A stretch of 64,000 nt of DNA from contig NZ_JAVIFW010000010.1 in NCBI RefSeq assembly GCF_031157275.1, positions 62,001-126,000 of the forward strand, in the 5' to 3' direction. Below are positions 24,582 through 32,637 of the stretch, piece by piece (positions within the stretch are counted from its first letter, which is position 1; each line of letters starts with the position of its first letter). Source of the stretch: Streptomyces sp. LHD-70. Lineage in GTDB: Bacteria; Actinomycetota; Actinomycetes; Streptomycetales; Streptomycetaceae. A model generated the notes under the pieces. It was not told the DNA's origin and made no database searches. It saw nothing but the letters and a program-made list of their open reading frames with translations. A program made the translations under genes and the position numbers.

Positions 24582-26150
24582 ATGTCCGCGCTCGCCCGCA
24601 TACGCGCCACCGCACCTCCCTCGGCCGTGACGGCGGCGCTCATCGCCGTCACCGTCGGCGTGACCAGTGCCGCGGCGATCGTCTTCACCGCGGCGCGGGC
24701 CGCGGGGGCGGACACACGGGAGATCTCGTCGTGGATGCTGGCGCTCGGCGTGGGGATCGCCGTGACCAGCGCGGGTCTGTCGCTGCGCTACAAGGCGCCG
24801 GTCCTCACCTCCTGGTCGACGCCGGGAGCCGCGCTCCTCGCCACGAGCCTGACCGGGGTCTCCATGGAGAAGGCCGTGGGCGCGTTCGTGTTCAGCGGCG
24901 TGCTGACCGTGGTGAGCGGTCTGACGGGATGGTTCGCGCGGATCATGGACCGGATCCCCGTACCGCTGGCGTCGGCGCTGCTCGGCGGTGTGCTCCTTGA
25001 ATTCGGGACGGGGCTCTTCTCCCAGATGGGCGGCAGTTTCGCGATCGCGTTCCCGGTGTTCGTGCTGTACCTGCTCGCGCGCCGGCTGCTGCCCCGCTAC
25101 GCGGTCCTTCTCGCGCTCGGCGGCGGAGTCGTCGCCTCCGTCCTCACCGGCGGCTGGCATCTGGAGCGCGTCCAACTGTCGCTCGCGCAGCCGGTGTTCA
25201 CGGCGCCCGCGTTCGACTGGAAGGTGCTCGTCAGCGTCGGTGTGCCGCTGTTCGTCGTCACCATGGCCTCGCAGAACCTCCCGGGAGTCGCCGTGCTGCG
25301 CGCCTCCGGGTACGACGTGCCCGTCTCGCCCGTCCTGACGTGGACGGGGACCGCGCAGACCGTCCTCGCGCCGTTCGGGGCGTTCGGCCTCAACCTGGCG
25401 GCGATCACCGCCGCGATCTGCACCGGCGACGAGGCCCACCCCGACCGGCGGCGACGCTATCTCGCGGCCGTGTGGGCCGGTGCCTTCTACCTGTGCGTCG
25501 GCCTGCTCGGCGCGACCGTCGCCTCCCTGCTGACCGCGATGCCGCACGCACTCGTCCTGGCCGTCGCCGGGATCGGCCTGCTCGCCACGATCGAGGCGTC
25601 CCTGGCCAGTGCCCTGTCGGACCCGGCGTCCAGGGAGGCGGCGGTCGTCACCTTCCTCGCCACGGCCTCCGGCGTGACGCTCCTCGGCATCGGATCCGCG
25701 TTCTGGGGGCTGCTCGCGGGCGTGCTCACCAGCGCCATCGCATCAGCGGGCCGACGCCGCCGCGCCACGGCCCCGGCTGCTCCTCAGCCCACCGCACCGA
25801 GCAGGGTTCGCGTACGCCTGAGGGAATGTCCGCGTGACGGGCGCCCCCGCGTAGATCGCCTCTCCGCTCCATCCGGATCTTCTTGCCCGCGTCAACTGGC
25901 CCGCTCCGCGGTCCGCTGCCGTGCGGTCGCGACGATCCGTTCGAGTCTGCGGCTGTGCGCGCCCCGCCAGTACACGCGCCCGCACCCGGGGCAGCGCGTG
26001 AAGGAGTCGTGCGTACGGCGGGTGCCGGGCGCGAGCAACGGCGCCACGTCGCTCTTCCGCACCTCCGTCAGCGGGGTCGCGTTGCACACCGTGCAGCGGG
26101 TCCACGGGGCGAGCGCGGGCTCGAACCGGTCGAGGACGTCGGCGAGTTGA
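24582..26150 (+). CDS. BenE family transporter with abnormal C-terminal run-on
   Basis: A 522-residue frame whose first 390 residues match BenE-type benzoate/H+ symporters: about 12 membrane segments, the segment LSLRYKAPVLTSWSTPGAALL and the conserved FGAFGLNLAAITAAICTG. The family normally ends near residue 400. Here the frame continues about 125 residues in Arg/Ser-rich sequence that is the antisense of the convergent Mut7-C gene, overlapping it by 259 bp. This looks like a lost or frameshifted stop close to 25790-25830, or an error in the sequence. The functional product probably ends near 25820. It is divergent from an XRE-cupin regulator. The substrate may be benzoate or another aromatic acid. 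Confidence 0.85.
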   Translation: MSALARIRATAPPSAVTAALIAVTVGVTSAAAIVFTAARAAGADTREISSWMLALGVGIAVTSAGLSLRYKAPVLTSWSTPGAALLATSLTGVSMEKAVGAFVFSGVLTVVSGLTGWFARIMDRIPVPLASALLGGVLLEFGTGLFSQMGGSFAIAFPVFVLYLLARRLLPRYAVLLALGGGVVASVLTGGWHLERVQLSLAQPVFTAPAFDWKVLVSVGVPLFVVTMASQNLPGVAVLRASGYDVPVSPVLTWTGTAQTVLAPFGAFGLNLAAITAAICTGDEAHPDRRRRYLAAVWAGAFYLCVGLLGATVASLLTAMPHALVLAVAGIGLLATIEASLASALSDPASREAAVVTFLATASGVTLLGIGSAFWGLLAGVLTSAIASAGRRRRATAPAAPQPTAPSRVRVRLRECPRDGRPRVDRLSAPSGSSCPRQLARSAVRCRAVATIRSSLRLCAPRQYTRPHPGQRVKESCVRRVPGASNGATSLFRTSVSGVALHTVQRVHGASAGSNRSRTSAS

Positions 26151-26653
26151 CGGTCCGGGTCGGCGCCGCGCACGTACGCCCCCAGCCACAGGGACCTGCG
26201 GCGCAGCAGCCCGCGGTCCCGGGTGAGGAGCACCCGGCGCTCCGCGTTCGCCTGCGTGACCAGCGCGGCGTCATCGAGGTCGTTGCGGTACGCGGTGTCC
26301 ACGCCGAGCAGCCGCAACTGCCGGGCAAGGGCGCCCAGATGGACATCGAGGACGAACCTCGGCGGCTCCGGCCGCGGCCACTGCGGCCGCCGTACGGACC
26401 GCACCTCCACGTGGTCGCCGGGGCGCGGCCGGTACGCGGGTCCGACCCCGCGGCCCTCCGCGCGCAGCGCGCCGACCTCCGTCAACGGCACCCCCAGCGC
26501 CTCCACGACATGCCCGAGCGACGAGGTCCCGTCGACCCCCGCCCGGACCGGCCCCTCGCCGCGGTGACGGGCGGGCAGGAACAGCCGGAGCTCGGCGGGG
26601 AAGGCGAGGAGGACTCCGGCCCGGTCCCGGGGGCGGGGCTGCGGCTTGTCCAC
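25892..26653 (-). CDS. Mut7-C RNase domain protein with N-terminal ubiquitin-like domain
   Basis: A 253-residue protein. Residues about 14-90 look like the Mut7-C ubiquitin-like domain (LLAFPAELRLFLPARHRGEG, RPGDHVEVRSVRRP). Residues 98-245 are a PIN-like Mut7-C RNase domain (FVLDVHLGALARQLRLLGVD, LLTRDRGLLRRRSL) ending in a zinc ribbon with two CxxC pairs (CTVCN and CPGCG). Such proteins are predicted to cut RNA in RNA maintenance. The start is the ATG at 26653; no strong ribosome-binding site is visible. The 3' end is overlapped by the run-on of the BenE frame. Confidence 0.88.
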   Translation of the reverse strand: MDKPQPRPRDRAGVLLAFPAELRLFLPARHRGEGPVRAGVDGTSSLGHVVEALGVPLTEVGALRAEGRGVGPAYRPRPGDHVEVRSVRRPQWPRPEPPRFVLDVHLGALARQLRLLGVDTAYRNDLDDAALVTQANAERRVLLTRDRGLLRRRSLWLGAYVRGADPDRQLADVLDRFEPALAPWTRCTVCNATPLTEVRKSDVAPLLAPGTRRTHDSFTRCPGCGRVYWRGAHSRRLERIVATARQRTAERAS

Positions 26654-26706
26654 GCTCCCAGGGTGCCACCGGGGCCGGGACAGGGGACCGGAGACCTCAG
26701 TGCGGG

Positions 26707-26820
26707 GGAGGCGGGGCAGGCCTCAGCACGGCGCGGAGGCCTCAGCGAGGGGGGAGGCGGGGCAGGCCTCAGTACGGCGCGGAGGCCTCAGCGAGGGGGG
26801 AGGCGGGGCAGGCCTCAGTA
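26707..26820. repeat. 46-bp tandem repeat copying the 3' end of the acylphosphatase gene
   Basis: Units start at 26707, 26753 and 26799 (period 46; the third is partial). Each contains CTCAGTACGGCG or CTCAGCACGGCG, which on the minus strand is the end of the acylphosphatase reading frame with its TGA. Copies differ at one or two positions. They fill the gap between two minus-strand genes. Confidence 0.9.
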
Positions 26821-27120
26821 CGGCGTCGAGCGGACCTCGAAGCCCTCCAGGCCCTCCGCCTCCTCGTCCACCACGGACACCTGCCGCACAGCCGCGGCGG
26901 GCGGGCCCTGTCCAGCCCACTCGACCAGGAGCGCGACATGGTGCGGCTCGCCCTCGAACACGGCCTCCACCGAGCCGTCCGGCAGATTCCGCACCCAGCC
27001 CGCCACCCGGTACTGCAGCGCCGTGCGACGGCAGGTGTCCCGGAAGAACACCCCCTGCACCTCACCGGTGACGACAACCCGTCTACGCGTCGCTGCAAGG
27101 CCGGACTGCCGGGTGTCCAC
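26815..27120 (-). CDS. Acylphosphatase
   Basis: A 101-residue acylphosphatase, which hydrolyses the carboxyl-phosphate bond of acyl phosphates. The active-site loop reads GEVQGVFFRDTCRRTA, with the catalytic Arg in FFRD, and the family's second Asn site is visible in GWVRNLPDGSVEAVFEG. I chose the GTG at 27118-27120 because it overlaps the stop of the upstream gene (TAGTG), which indicates translational coupling. The frame is open further upstream without homologous sequence. Its last codons are copied in the 46-bp tandem repeat downstream. Confidence 0.9.
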   Translation of the reverse strand: MDTRQSGLAATRRRVVVTGEVQGVFFRDTCRRTALQYRVAGWVRNLPDGSVEAVFEGEPHHVALLVEWAGQGPPAAAVRQVSVVDEEAEGLEGFEVRSTPY

Positions 27121-27422
27121 TAGCCCTCCGATGCATCCGGCCAGCCGACATAGGGCCTGTCGGCCATCTGCTCGCGTGACGTGCCCGCCGCCGCCATGTC
27201 GTGGTACGCGGTGCGCTTGAGCTGTTGCGCCAGGTCCTCCAGGGCCCGGGCCGCGGCCAGGTCGTCGCCGATCTCGGGTACGTCGTCGTCCGAGGGGTTC
27301 CGGCGGGCGGTGCCGTGGCCGGTGAGGCGGCCGCCGCCGGTGTCGAGGTCGACGCTGACCTTGGTCGTGAGGTCCTCCTCGACCAGGTGGACGCGGGCCG
27401 TCCAATCAGTGGTGTGCGACAT
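27120..27422 (-). CDS. DUF1876 family protein (dsRBD-like fold)
   Basis: A 100-residue protein typical of actinobacterial DUF1876 proteins: an opening strand WTARVHLVEEDLTTKVSVDL, LTGHGTARRNPSDDDVPEIG, and the helix AARALEDLAQQLKRTAYHD. The fold is described as double-stranded RNA-binding-like, but no RNA role is shown for the family. The ATG at 27422 follows GAGGATCACC. It is coupled by a TAGTG overlap to the acylphosphatase gene, so both are made together. Paralogues are common in streptomycetes and some are stress-induced. Confidence 0.9.
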   Translation of the reverse strand: MSHTTDWTARVHLVEEDLTTKVSVDLDTGGGRLTGHGTARRNPSDDDVPEIGDDLAAARALEDLAQQLKRTAYHDMAAAGTSREQMADRPYVGWPDASEG

Positions 27423-27587
27423 GGTGATCCTCCAGCGCTCAGTGCCGGACGGCCCGGTTCGGCGGGGGACGCCCCCGCTGCCGTAGGGCGGATCCGTCCG
27501 GGAGGTTCTCGGCGCCCCGGTTTCCAGGATCGCGCCACAGGCACCATGACTGCATCCCATGACCGCGTCCGACCGGGGCTGTCCGCC

Positions 27588-28679
27588 TCACACCCGAGGC
27601 AGGCCGAACGGCACCTGCCCCCTCGTACGGCCGGAGGTGTCGAGGAGCTGGCCCATGCGTTTGCGGGAGCGGAGGAACACTGTGCGGTCCCTGACCAGCA
27701 GGTTCGGGAAGCGGTCCGCGAGCTGTGCCTCGAAGGGGTCGATGGCGTGCAGGCCGCGCAGCCAGACCATCACCAGGAGGTTGTCGGAGCCGCTGACGGA
27801 GACGGCGAGGCGGACCTCGCTCATCCTGGCCAGCGCGTTGCCCGTGGCTTCGAGGTGGGTGTGGGGGACCGCCGTGCGGTAGAGCACCACCGTCGAGAGC
27901 CCCGCCAGAGGGTGGGCCAGATCGCAGCGGAACGTGATGTCGCCGTCCCGGACCATCCGCTGGAGGCGGCGCCGGGCGGTGTGCTCGCTCAGGCCGGCCG
28001 CCGCGCCGAGCTCGGTGTAGCCGAGGCGCCCGTCGACGCCGAGGGCCGCCACCAGGGCCTCGTCCTCCGGTGTGGGCCCGCGGTGCAGACGGGCGCTGTA
28101 CACGGTCGGCCGTGCGGTGCGCGGAGCGGACAGTTCCGCGCGCCCGGCGGGCTCCATGGCCCGCACCCGCCAGTCGCCGCCCTCGCCGTAGAGCGTGATG
28201 CCGAGCCGCGTGCGGGTGGACCGCACCCCGTCCAGATCGCCGATCAGACCGTGCACGGAGCGTCCGAGGGAGGGCAGGTCGGCGGCGGCGACCGACGCCA
28301 GGAGGTCGAAGTCGCCCGCGACCTCGTCGACGCTGAAGACCCAGGGCATCTCGGCCAGGGCGGCCCCGACCGACTCGACCGCCCGCGGCCGGCACCTCAC
28401 CTCGACGTAGGCGACCGTCGTCGACTTCGCCGACCCGTACGCGGTGACCCACGCCAGGCCGTTCGCGCGGAGCCGTTCCCAGCGGCGGGACGCCGTGGTC
28501 GCGTCCACGCCCAGTGCGCGTCCGATCCGGGACCACGGCGCCCGCGGAGCGGCCTGCAGGGCGTCGACGAGCGCCAGGTCCAGTTCGGCGAAGCACCCGT
28601 CCGTGCCGGTGCCGCGGGAATCCGGCGTGGCTGGTGCTCGCGAGATGCTTTCCTGCAATTCTTCCTCGGTTCCGGTCAC
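27588..28679 (-). CDS. Lrp/AsnC family regulator with two HTH domains
   Basis: About 363 residues, twice the usual length for Lrp/AsnC. An AsnC-type HTH is at the N-terminus (LDLALVDALQAAPRAPWSRI, ALGVDATTASRRWERLRANG), followed by a ligand-binding RAM-like region, then a second HTH (LVAALGVDGRLGYTELGAAA, GLSEHTARRRLQRMVRDGD) and a second sensing domain. Double-module Lrp proteins are common in actinobacteria. I chose the GTG at 28679 (VTGTEEELQES); the frame is open to 28760. It is divergent from an M20 peptidase and amidase, which it probably regulates in response to an amino-acid-like ligand. Confidence 0.87.
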   Translation of the reverse strand: MTGTEEELQESISRAPATPDSRGTGTDGCFAELDLALVDALQAAPRAPWSRIGRALGVDATTASRRWERLRANGLAWVTAYGSAKSTTVAYVEVRCRPRAVESVGAALAEMPWVFSVDEVAGDFDLLASVAAADLPSLGRSVHGLIGDLDGVRSTRTRLGITLYGEGGDWRVRAMEPAGRAELSAPRTARPTVYSARLHRGPTPEDEALVAALGVDGRLGYTELGAAAGLSEHTARRRLQRMVRDGDITFRCDLAHPLAGLSTVVLYRTAVPHTHLEATGNALARMSEVRLAVSVSGSDNLLVMVWLRGLHAIDPFEAQLADRFPNLLVRDRTVFLRSRKRMGQLLDTSGRTRGQVPFGLPRV

Positions 28680-28800
28680 AGACCGGATCGTAGGGCGGGG
28701 CCACCGCCACCGCGATGGCCCTGCCGACCTCGCAGGACGCCGTCCCCCCCGGACTGGCACCTGTGCGTCCGAACTGCCCGCGCCCGCAGAGGAGCACTAC

Positions 28801-30129
28801 ATGACCGCTGACTCCGTCACGCGCCTGCTGGCCGGTTTCGAGGACCGGCTGCCCGGACTGCTCGCCCTGTACGAGGACCTGCACGCCCACCCCGAGCTGT
28901 CCTTCCAGGAGTTCCGCACGGCCGAGGTGGTCGCCGACCGGCTCCGGGAACAGGGCTGGGAGGTCACCGAGGGGGTCGGCGGCACGGGTGTCGTCGGCGT
29001 CCTGGCCAACGGGGCGGGCCCGGTGGTCCTGCTCCGCGCCGACATGGACGGGCTCCCGGTGGAGGAGCGGACCCAACTGCCGTACGCCTCCCGGGAGACC
29101 GGGGTCGACGGCGAGGGCAACGACGTACCCGTGATGCACGCCTGCGGCCACGACATGCACGTCACCTGTCTCCTCGGCGCGACCGCCCAACTCGCCGCCG
29201 CCCGTGCGGAATGGCAGGGCACGGTCGTCGCCGTGTTCCAGCCCGCCGAGGAGGTCGGCGGCGGGGCCCTGGCGATGATCGAGGACGGTTTCCCGGAACG
29301 GTTCCCGCGCCCCGACGTCTGCCTCGGCCAGCATGTGTTCCCGGCGCCCGTCGGCTTCGCCGGTACCCGCCCCGGACCGGTGATGGCCGCCTCCGACGGC
29401 CTGCGGGTCCGCCTCTTCGGGCGCGGAGGGCACGGGTCCGCCCCCGAGAGCACCGTCGACCCGGTCGTCATGGCCGCCGCCGTCGTCATGCGGCTGCAGA
29501 CGGTCGTCTCCCGGGAGGTGGGGGCGGCACAGACCGCGGTGGTGACCGTCGGCTCGCTGCACACGGGCACGAAGGAGAACGTCATCCCCGACACCGCCGA
29601 GCTGCGGATCAACATCCGCTCCACGACACCCGCCGTACGGGACCGGGTCCTGGCGGCCATCGCCCGCATCGTCCGCGCCGAGGCGGCCGCCTCCGGCGCA
29701 CCCCGGGAACCCGAGATCGCCGAGATCAACTCCTTCCCCGTCACCGTCAACGACGAGCAGGCCACCGGCACCGTCCTGTCCGCGCTCGCCCAAGTCCTCG
29801 GTGCGGATCGGGTGTTCACCCTGCCCCAGCCCCTCACCGGCAGCGAGGACTTCGGCGCCTTCGGGACGGCCCTCGGCGTTCCCTCGGTCTTCTGGCACTT
29901 CGGCGGCGCCGACCCCGCCCTCTTCCAGGACCTCGACCCCGAGGCCATGCTGACGGACGGACTGCCCGACACGATCCCCGTCAACCACTCCCCGCACTTC
30001 GCCCCCGTACCCGAACCCACCCTCCGGACCGGTGTGACGTCCCTGCTCACGGCAGCCACCCCGTGGCTGTGCCCCGAGGACCACCCGACCGGATCCGTCC
30101 GACTCCCGTCCGGAAAGGCTTCCGCATGA
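28801..30129 (+). CDS. M20 family metallopeptidase / amidohydrolase
   Basis: A 442-residue M20D amidohydrolase of the N-acyl-amino-acid/hippurate hydrolase type. Metal-binding and catalytic segments are LLRADMDGLPVEE, MHACGHDMHVTCLLG and the Glu pair in FQPAEEVGGGA, with the last metal His in NHSPHF. It should cleave the amide bond of an N-acylated amino acid in the cytoplasm. AGAGGAG is 6 nt before the ATG. Its stop overlaps the start of an amidase gene (ATGA), so the two products are made together. The divergent Lrp gene probably controls both. Confidence 0.92.
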   Translation: MTADSVTRLLAGFEDRLPGLLALYEDLHAHPELSFQEFRTAEVVADRLREQGWEVTEGVGGTGVVGVLANGAGPVVLLRADMDGLPVEERTQLPYASRETGVDGEGNDVPVMHACGHDMHVTCLLGATAQLAAARAEWQGTVVAVFQPAEEVGGGALAMIEDGFPERFPRPDVCLGQHVFPAPVGFAGTRPGPVMAASDGLRVRLFGRGGHGSAPESTVDPVVMAAAVVMRLQTVVSREVGAAQTAVVTVGSLHTGTKENVIPDTAELRINIRSTTPAVRDRVLAAIARIVRAEAAASGAPREPEIAEINSFPVTVNDEQATGTVLSALAQVLGADRVFTLPQPLTGSEDFGAFGTALGVPSVFWHFGGADPALFQDLDPEAMLTDGLPDTIPVNHSPHFAPVPEPTLRTGVTSLLTAATPWLCPEDHPTGSVRLPSGKASA

Positions 30130-31589
30130 ACGCGTACGACTCCCGCACCGAGCTCGGCTATCTCAGCGCCACCGAGGCGCGACGGCTCTTCGAGGCCCGG
30201 GAGTTGTCCCCGGTGGAGCTGATGCGCGCGGTCATCGCGCGCACGGAGCGGACCGAGCCGGTCGTCAACGCCTTCACCGAGCAGCTCTTCGACGAGGCGC
30301 TCGCACAGGCCCGGCACGCCGAGGACCGCTTCCTCGGCAAGGGCGGCCTGACGCCGCGTCCGCTGGAAGGCATCCCCGTCGCCACCAAGGAGAAGCACGC
30401 CATCGCCGGGCGTTCCCTCACCGAGGGCTCCCTCGTCAACGTCGGCAACACCGCGACCGAGAACGCCCCCGTGATCGACCGCGTCCTGGACGCCGGCGGC
30501 ATCATCCACGCCCGTACCGCCACCCCCGAGTTCTCCGTCGCCACCTTCACGCACAGCCGCCTGTGGGGGGTCACCCGCAATCCGTGGAACCCGAAGTTCA
30601 CCCCCGGCGGCTCCTCCGGCGGCGCGGGCGCCTCCCTCGCGGCCGGTACGACGCTGCTCGCGTCCGCCTCCGACATCGGCGGCTCCACCCGCATCCCCGC
30701 CGCGTTCACCGGCACCGTCGGCTACAAGGCCCCGTACGGCCGGATCCCCGGCGTCGCGCCGCTCTCCGCCGACCACTACCGGGGCGACGGCCCGATGGCG
30801 CGGACCGTCGACGACTGCGTCACCTTCGCCAACGTCCTCGCCGGGCCCGACCCGCGCGACCATGTGTCGCTGCGCCCGAAGCTCGTCCTGCCGACCACGT
30901 ACGACTCGGTCGCGGGCCTGCGGATCGCGCTGTGCGTGGACCTCGGTGCGTACGAGGTCCACCCGGAGGTGGAGGCCAACACCCGGGCGGTCGCCCGGGC
31001 CCTCACCGACGCGGGCGCGAAGGTGGAGGAGATCGAACTCCCGTGGACCAAGGAGGACATCCTCATCAGCCTCGCGGCGCACTTCTCCACCATCTTCGGC
31101 GCCGTCGTCTCCGAGATCGAGGCGAAGCACCGCGACCGTATGTCCGCCTACGCGGCGGCCTTCGCGGACAACATGGCCGAAGCCCGTGCGCGCTTCTCGT
31201 ACGTCGACGGACTGCGCGTCGAGACGCGGATGCAGCGCGAACTCGCCGAGGCGATGGGGCCCTTCGACGCGCTCATCTGCCCGACGACCGCGGTCCCGGG
31301 CCTGCCCGCCGGGGACGACCTCCTGGGACGCCTGGTGGTCGACGGCGAGGACCACGGCGAGCCGCTGTGGGCGGCGATGACCATCCCCTTCAACATCAAC
31401 AACCGCTGCCCCGTCCTCAACGTCCCCAGCGGCCACTCCAGTTGGGGCCTGCCGACGGGCCTGCAGATCGTCGGCCACACCTACGACGACGCGACGGTAT
31501 TCCGCATCGGCAAGGCCCTGGAACAGCTCCGCCCCTGGACCTGCCTGCCGGACGACGGGCCGCTCGGGGAGGCGGCGGCCGGTAGTTGA
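30126..31589 (+). CDS. Amidase (amidase signature family)
   Basis: A 487-residue amidase signature enzyme that hydrolyses amides to acid and ammonia. The Ser-cisSer-Lys triad is visible: Lys in VATKEKHAIAG, cis-Ser in GGSSGGAGASLAAGTTLLA, and the nucleophile Ser in SASDIGGSTRIPAAF. The ATG overlaps the stop of the M20 gene by 4 nt. Together the two enzymes look like a pathway that trims acylated or amidated amino acids, but the substrates are not evident. Confidence 0.92.
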   Translation: MNAYDSRTELGYLSATEARRLFEARELSPVELMRAVIARTERTEPVVNAFTEQLFDEALAQARHAEDRFLGKGGLTPRPLEGIPVATKEKHAIAGRSLTEGSLVNVGNTATENAPVIDRVLDAGGIIHARTATPEFSVATFTHSRLWGVTRNPWNPKFTPGGSSGGAGASLAAGTTLLASASDIGGSTRIPAAFTGTVGYKAPYGRIPGVAPLSADHYRGDGPMARTVDDCVTFANVLAGPDPRDHVSLRPKLVLPTTYDSVAGLRIALCVDLGAYEVHPEVEANTRAVARALTDAGAKVEEIELPWTKEDILISLAAHFSTIFGAVVSEIEAKHRDRMSAYAAAFADNMAEARARFSYVDGLRVETRMQRELAEAMGPFDALICPTTAVPGLPAGDDLLGRLVVDGEDHGEPLWAAMTIPFNINNRCPVLNVPSGHSSWGLPTGLQIVGHTYDDATVFRIGKALEQLRPWTCLPDDGPLGEAAAGS

Positions 31590-31690
31590 CGACTGCGACC
31601 AGGTAGAGGGCCTGGTCCTGCTGTTGGTGCGGCTCCTTCGCCCCGCGCGGCGCAGCGAACGACTGGCCGGGCCGAGCCGCACGATTAAAT

Positions 31691-31808
31691 TCAGCCCCTC
31701 CGGCGTTTGAGGAGCGGGGTCCGGGGGCGGAGTCCCCGTGGCCGACCGCAGGCCACGCGGCGCCAGCCGCATATCGACACAGCCGGGAAGGGGCGGGGAG
31801 GGGAGAAG
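31691..31808. repeat. Dispersed intergenic repeat, copy A
   Basis: Begins CAGCCCCTCCGGCGTTTGAG and continues GGTCCGGGGGCGGAGTCCCC to GGGAAGGGGCGGGGAGGGGA. The same blocks occur in the same order at 51179-51270. It lies after the amidase stop, between convergent genes, where it probably also acts as a terminator. Members of this family are scattered through streptomycete intergenic regions. Confidence 0.8.
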
Positions 31809-31833
31809 ACCCCCCCACGACGGACCCGCACGC

Positions 31834-32637
31834 TCACGCAGAACCGGCAGGAACCCGCTCCTCAGGCAGAAACACCACCTGAGGCGCCCCCGTACGCGGG
31901 TGCGGCGTGACCTCCCCCTCCACGCCGTACACCTCACTCAGGAGCCGCGGCGTGAGCACCTCCCCCGGGGGACCGGACGCCGTGACCAGGCCCTCCGACA
32001 GGACGTACAGCCGGTCGCAGTAGTACGCCGCCAGGTTCAGGTCGTGCAGGGCGACCAGAACCGTCGCGGGCAGGGCGCGCAGGATGCCGAGTACCTGCAA
32101 CTGGTGCCGGATGTCCAGGTGGTTGGTCGGTTCGTCAAGGACGAGCAGCGACGGCCGCTGCGCCAACGCGCGTGCGACGAGGACGCGTTGGCGTTCGCCG
32201 CCCGATAGCCGGTCGAAGGGCCGGTCGGCGAGGTCGGCGGCGTCCACCGAGGCGAGGCAGGACTCCACGATTCGGGTGTCCTCGGCGGTGTCGCCGTCGA
32301 GGAGGCGTTTGTGCGGGGTGCGGCCCATGGCGACGACCTCCCGCACCGCCAGGTCGAAGTCGGCCGCGCCGTCCTGGACGACCGCGGCCACCGTCCGGGC
32401 GAGCCGCCGCACCGGCAGCGACCAGGCGTCGTCCCCGTCCACCCGCACCGTGCCGGAGTCGGGCCGCAGCACCCGGTAGACGGCGCGCAGCAGACTGGAC
32501 TTGCCGCTGCCGTTGGGGCCGACCAGGCCGACCACCTCGCCGGGCCGTGCGGTCAGCGAGATGTCCTGGACGAGCCGGCGGGCGCCCGCGCTGAGCGTCA
32601 CACCGTCGACGGTGAGGTCGCTCGAAGAGACGGTCAT
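31834..32637 (-). CDS. ABC transporter ATP-binding protein (FecE/BtuD type)
   Basis: A 267-residue ATPase of the iron-siderophore/vitamin B12 importer family. Walker A is GPNGSGKSSLL at about residues 40-50, the signature is RLSGGERQRVLVARALAQ, and Walker B is LLVLDEPTNHLDIRHQ. The ATG at 32637 overlaps the stop of the permease gene by 4 nt. The frame stays open upstream of this start, but there it is only the shadow of the permease gene. It is the third gene of a riboswitch-led operon, so B12 or a precursor is the likely cargo. Confidence 0.92.
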   Translation of the reverse strand: MTVSSSDLTVDGVTLSAGARRLVQDISLTARPGEVVGLVGPNGSGKSSLLRAVYRVLRPDSGTVRVDGDDAWSLPVRRLARTVAAVVQDGAADFDLAVREVVAMGRTPHKRLLDGDTAEDTRIVESCLASVDAADLADRPFDRLSGGERQRVLVARALAQRPSLLVLDEPTNHLDIRHQLQVLGILRALPATVLVALHDLNLAAYYCDRLYVLSEGLVTASGPPGEVLTPRLLSEVYGVEGEVTPHPRTGAPQVVFLPEERVPAGSA

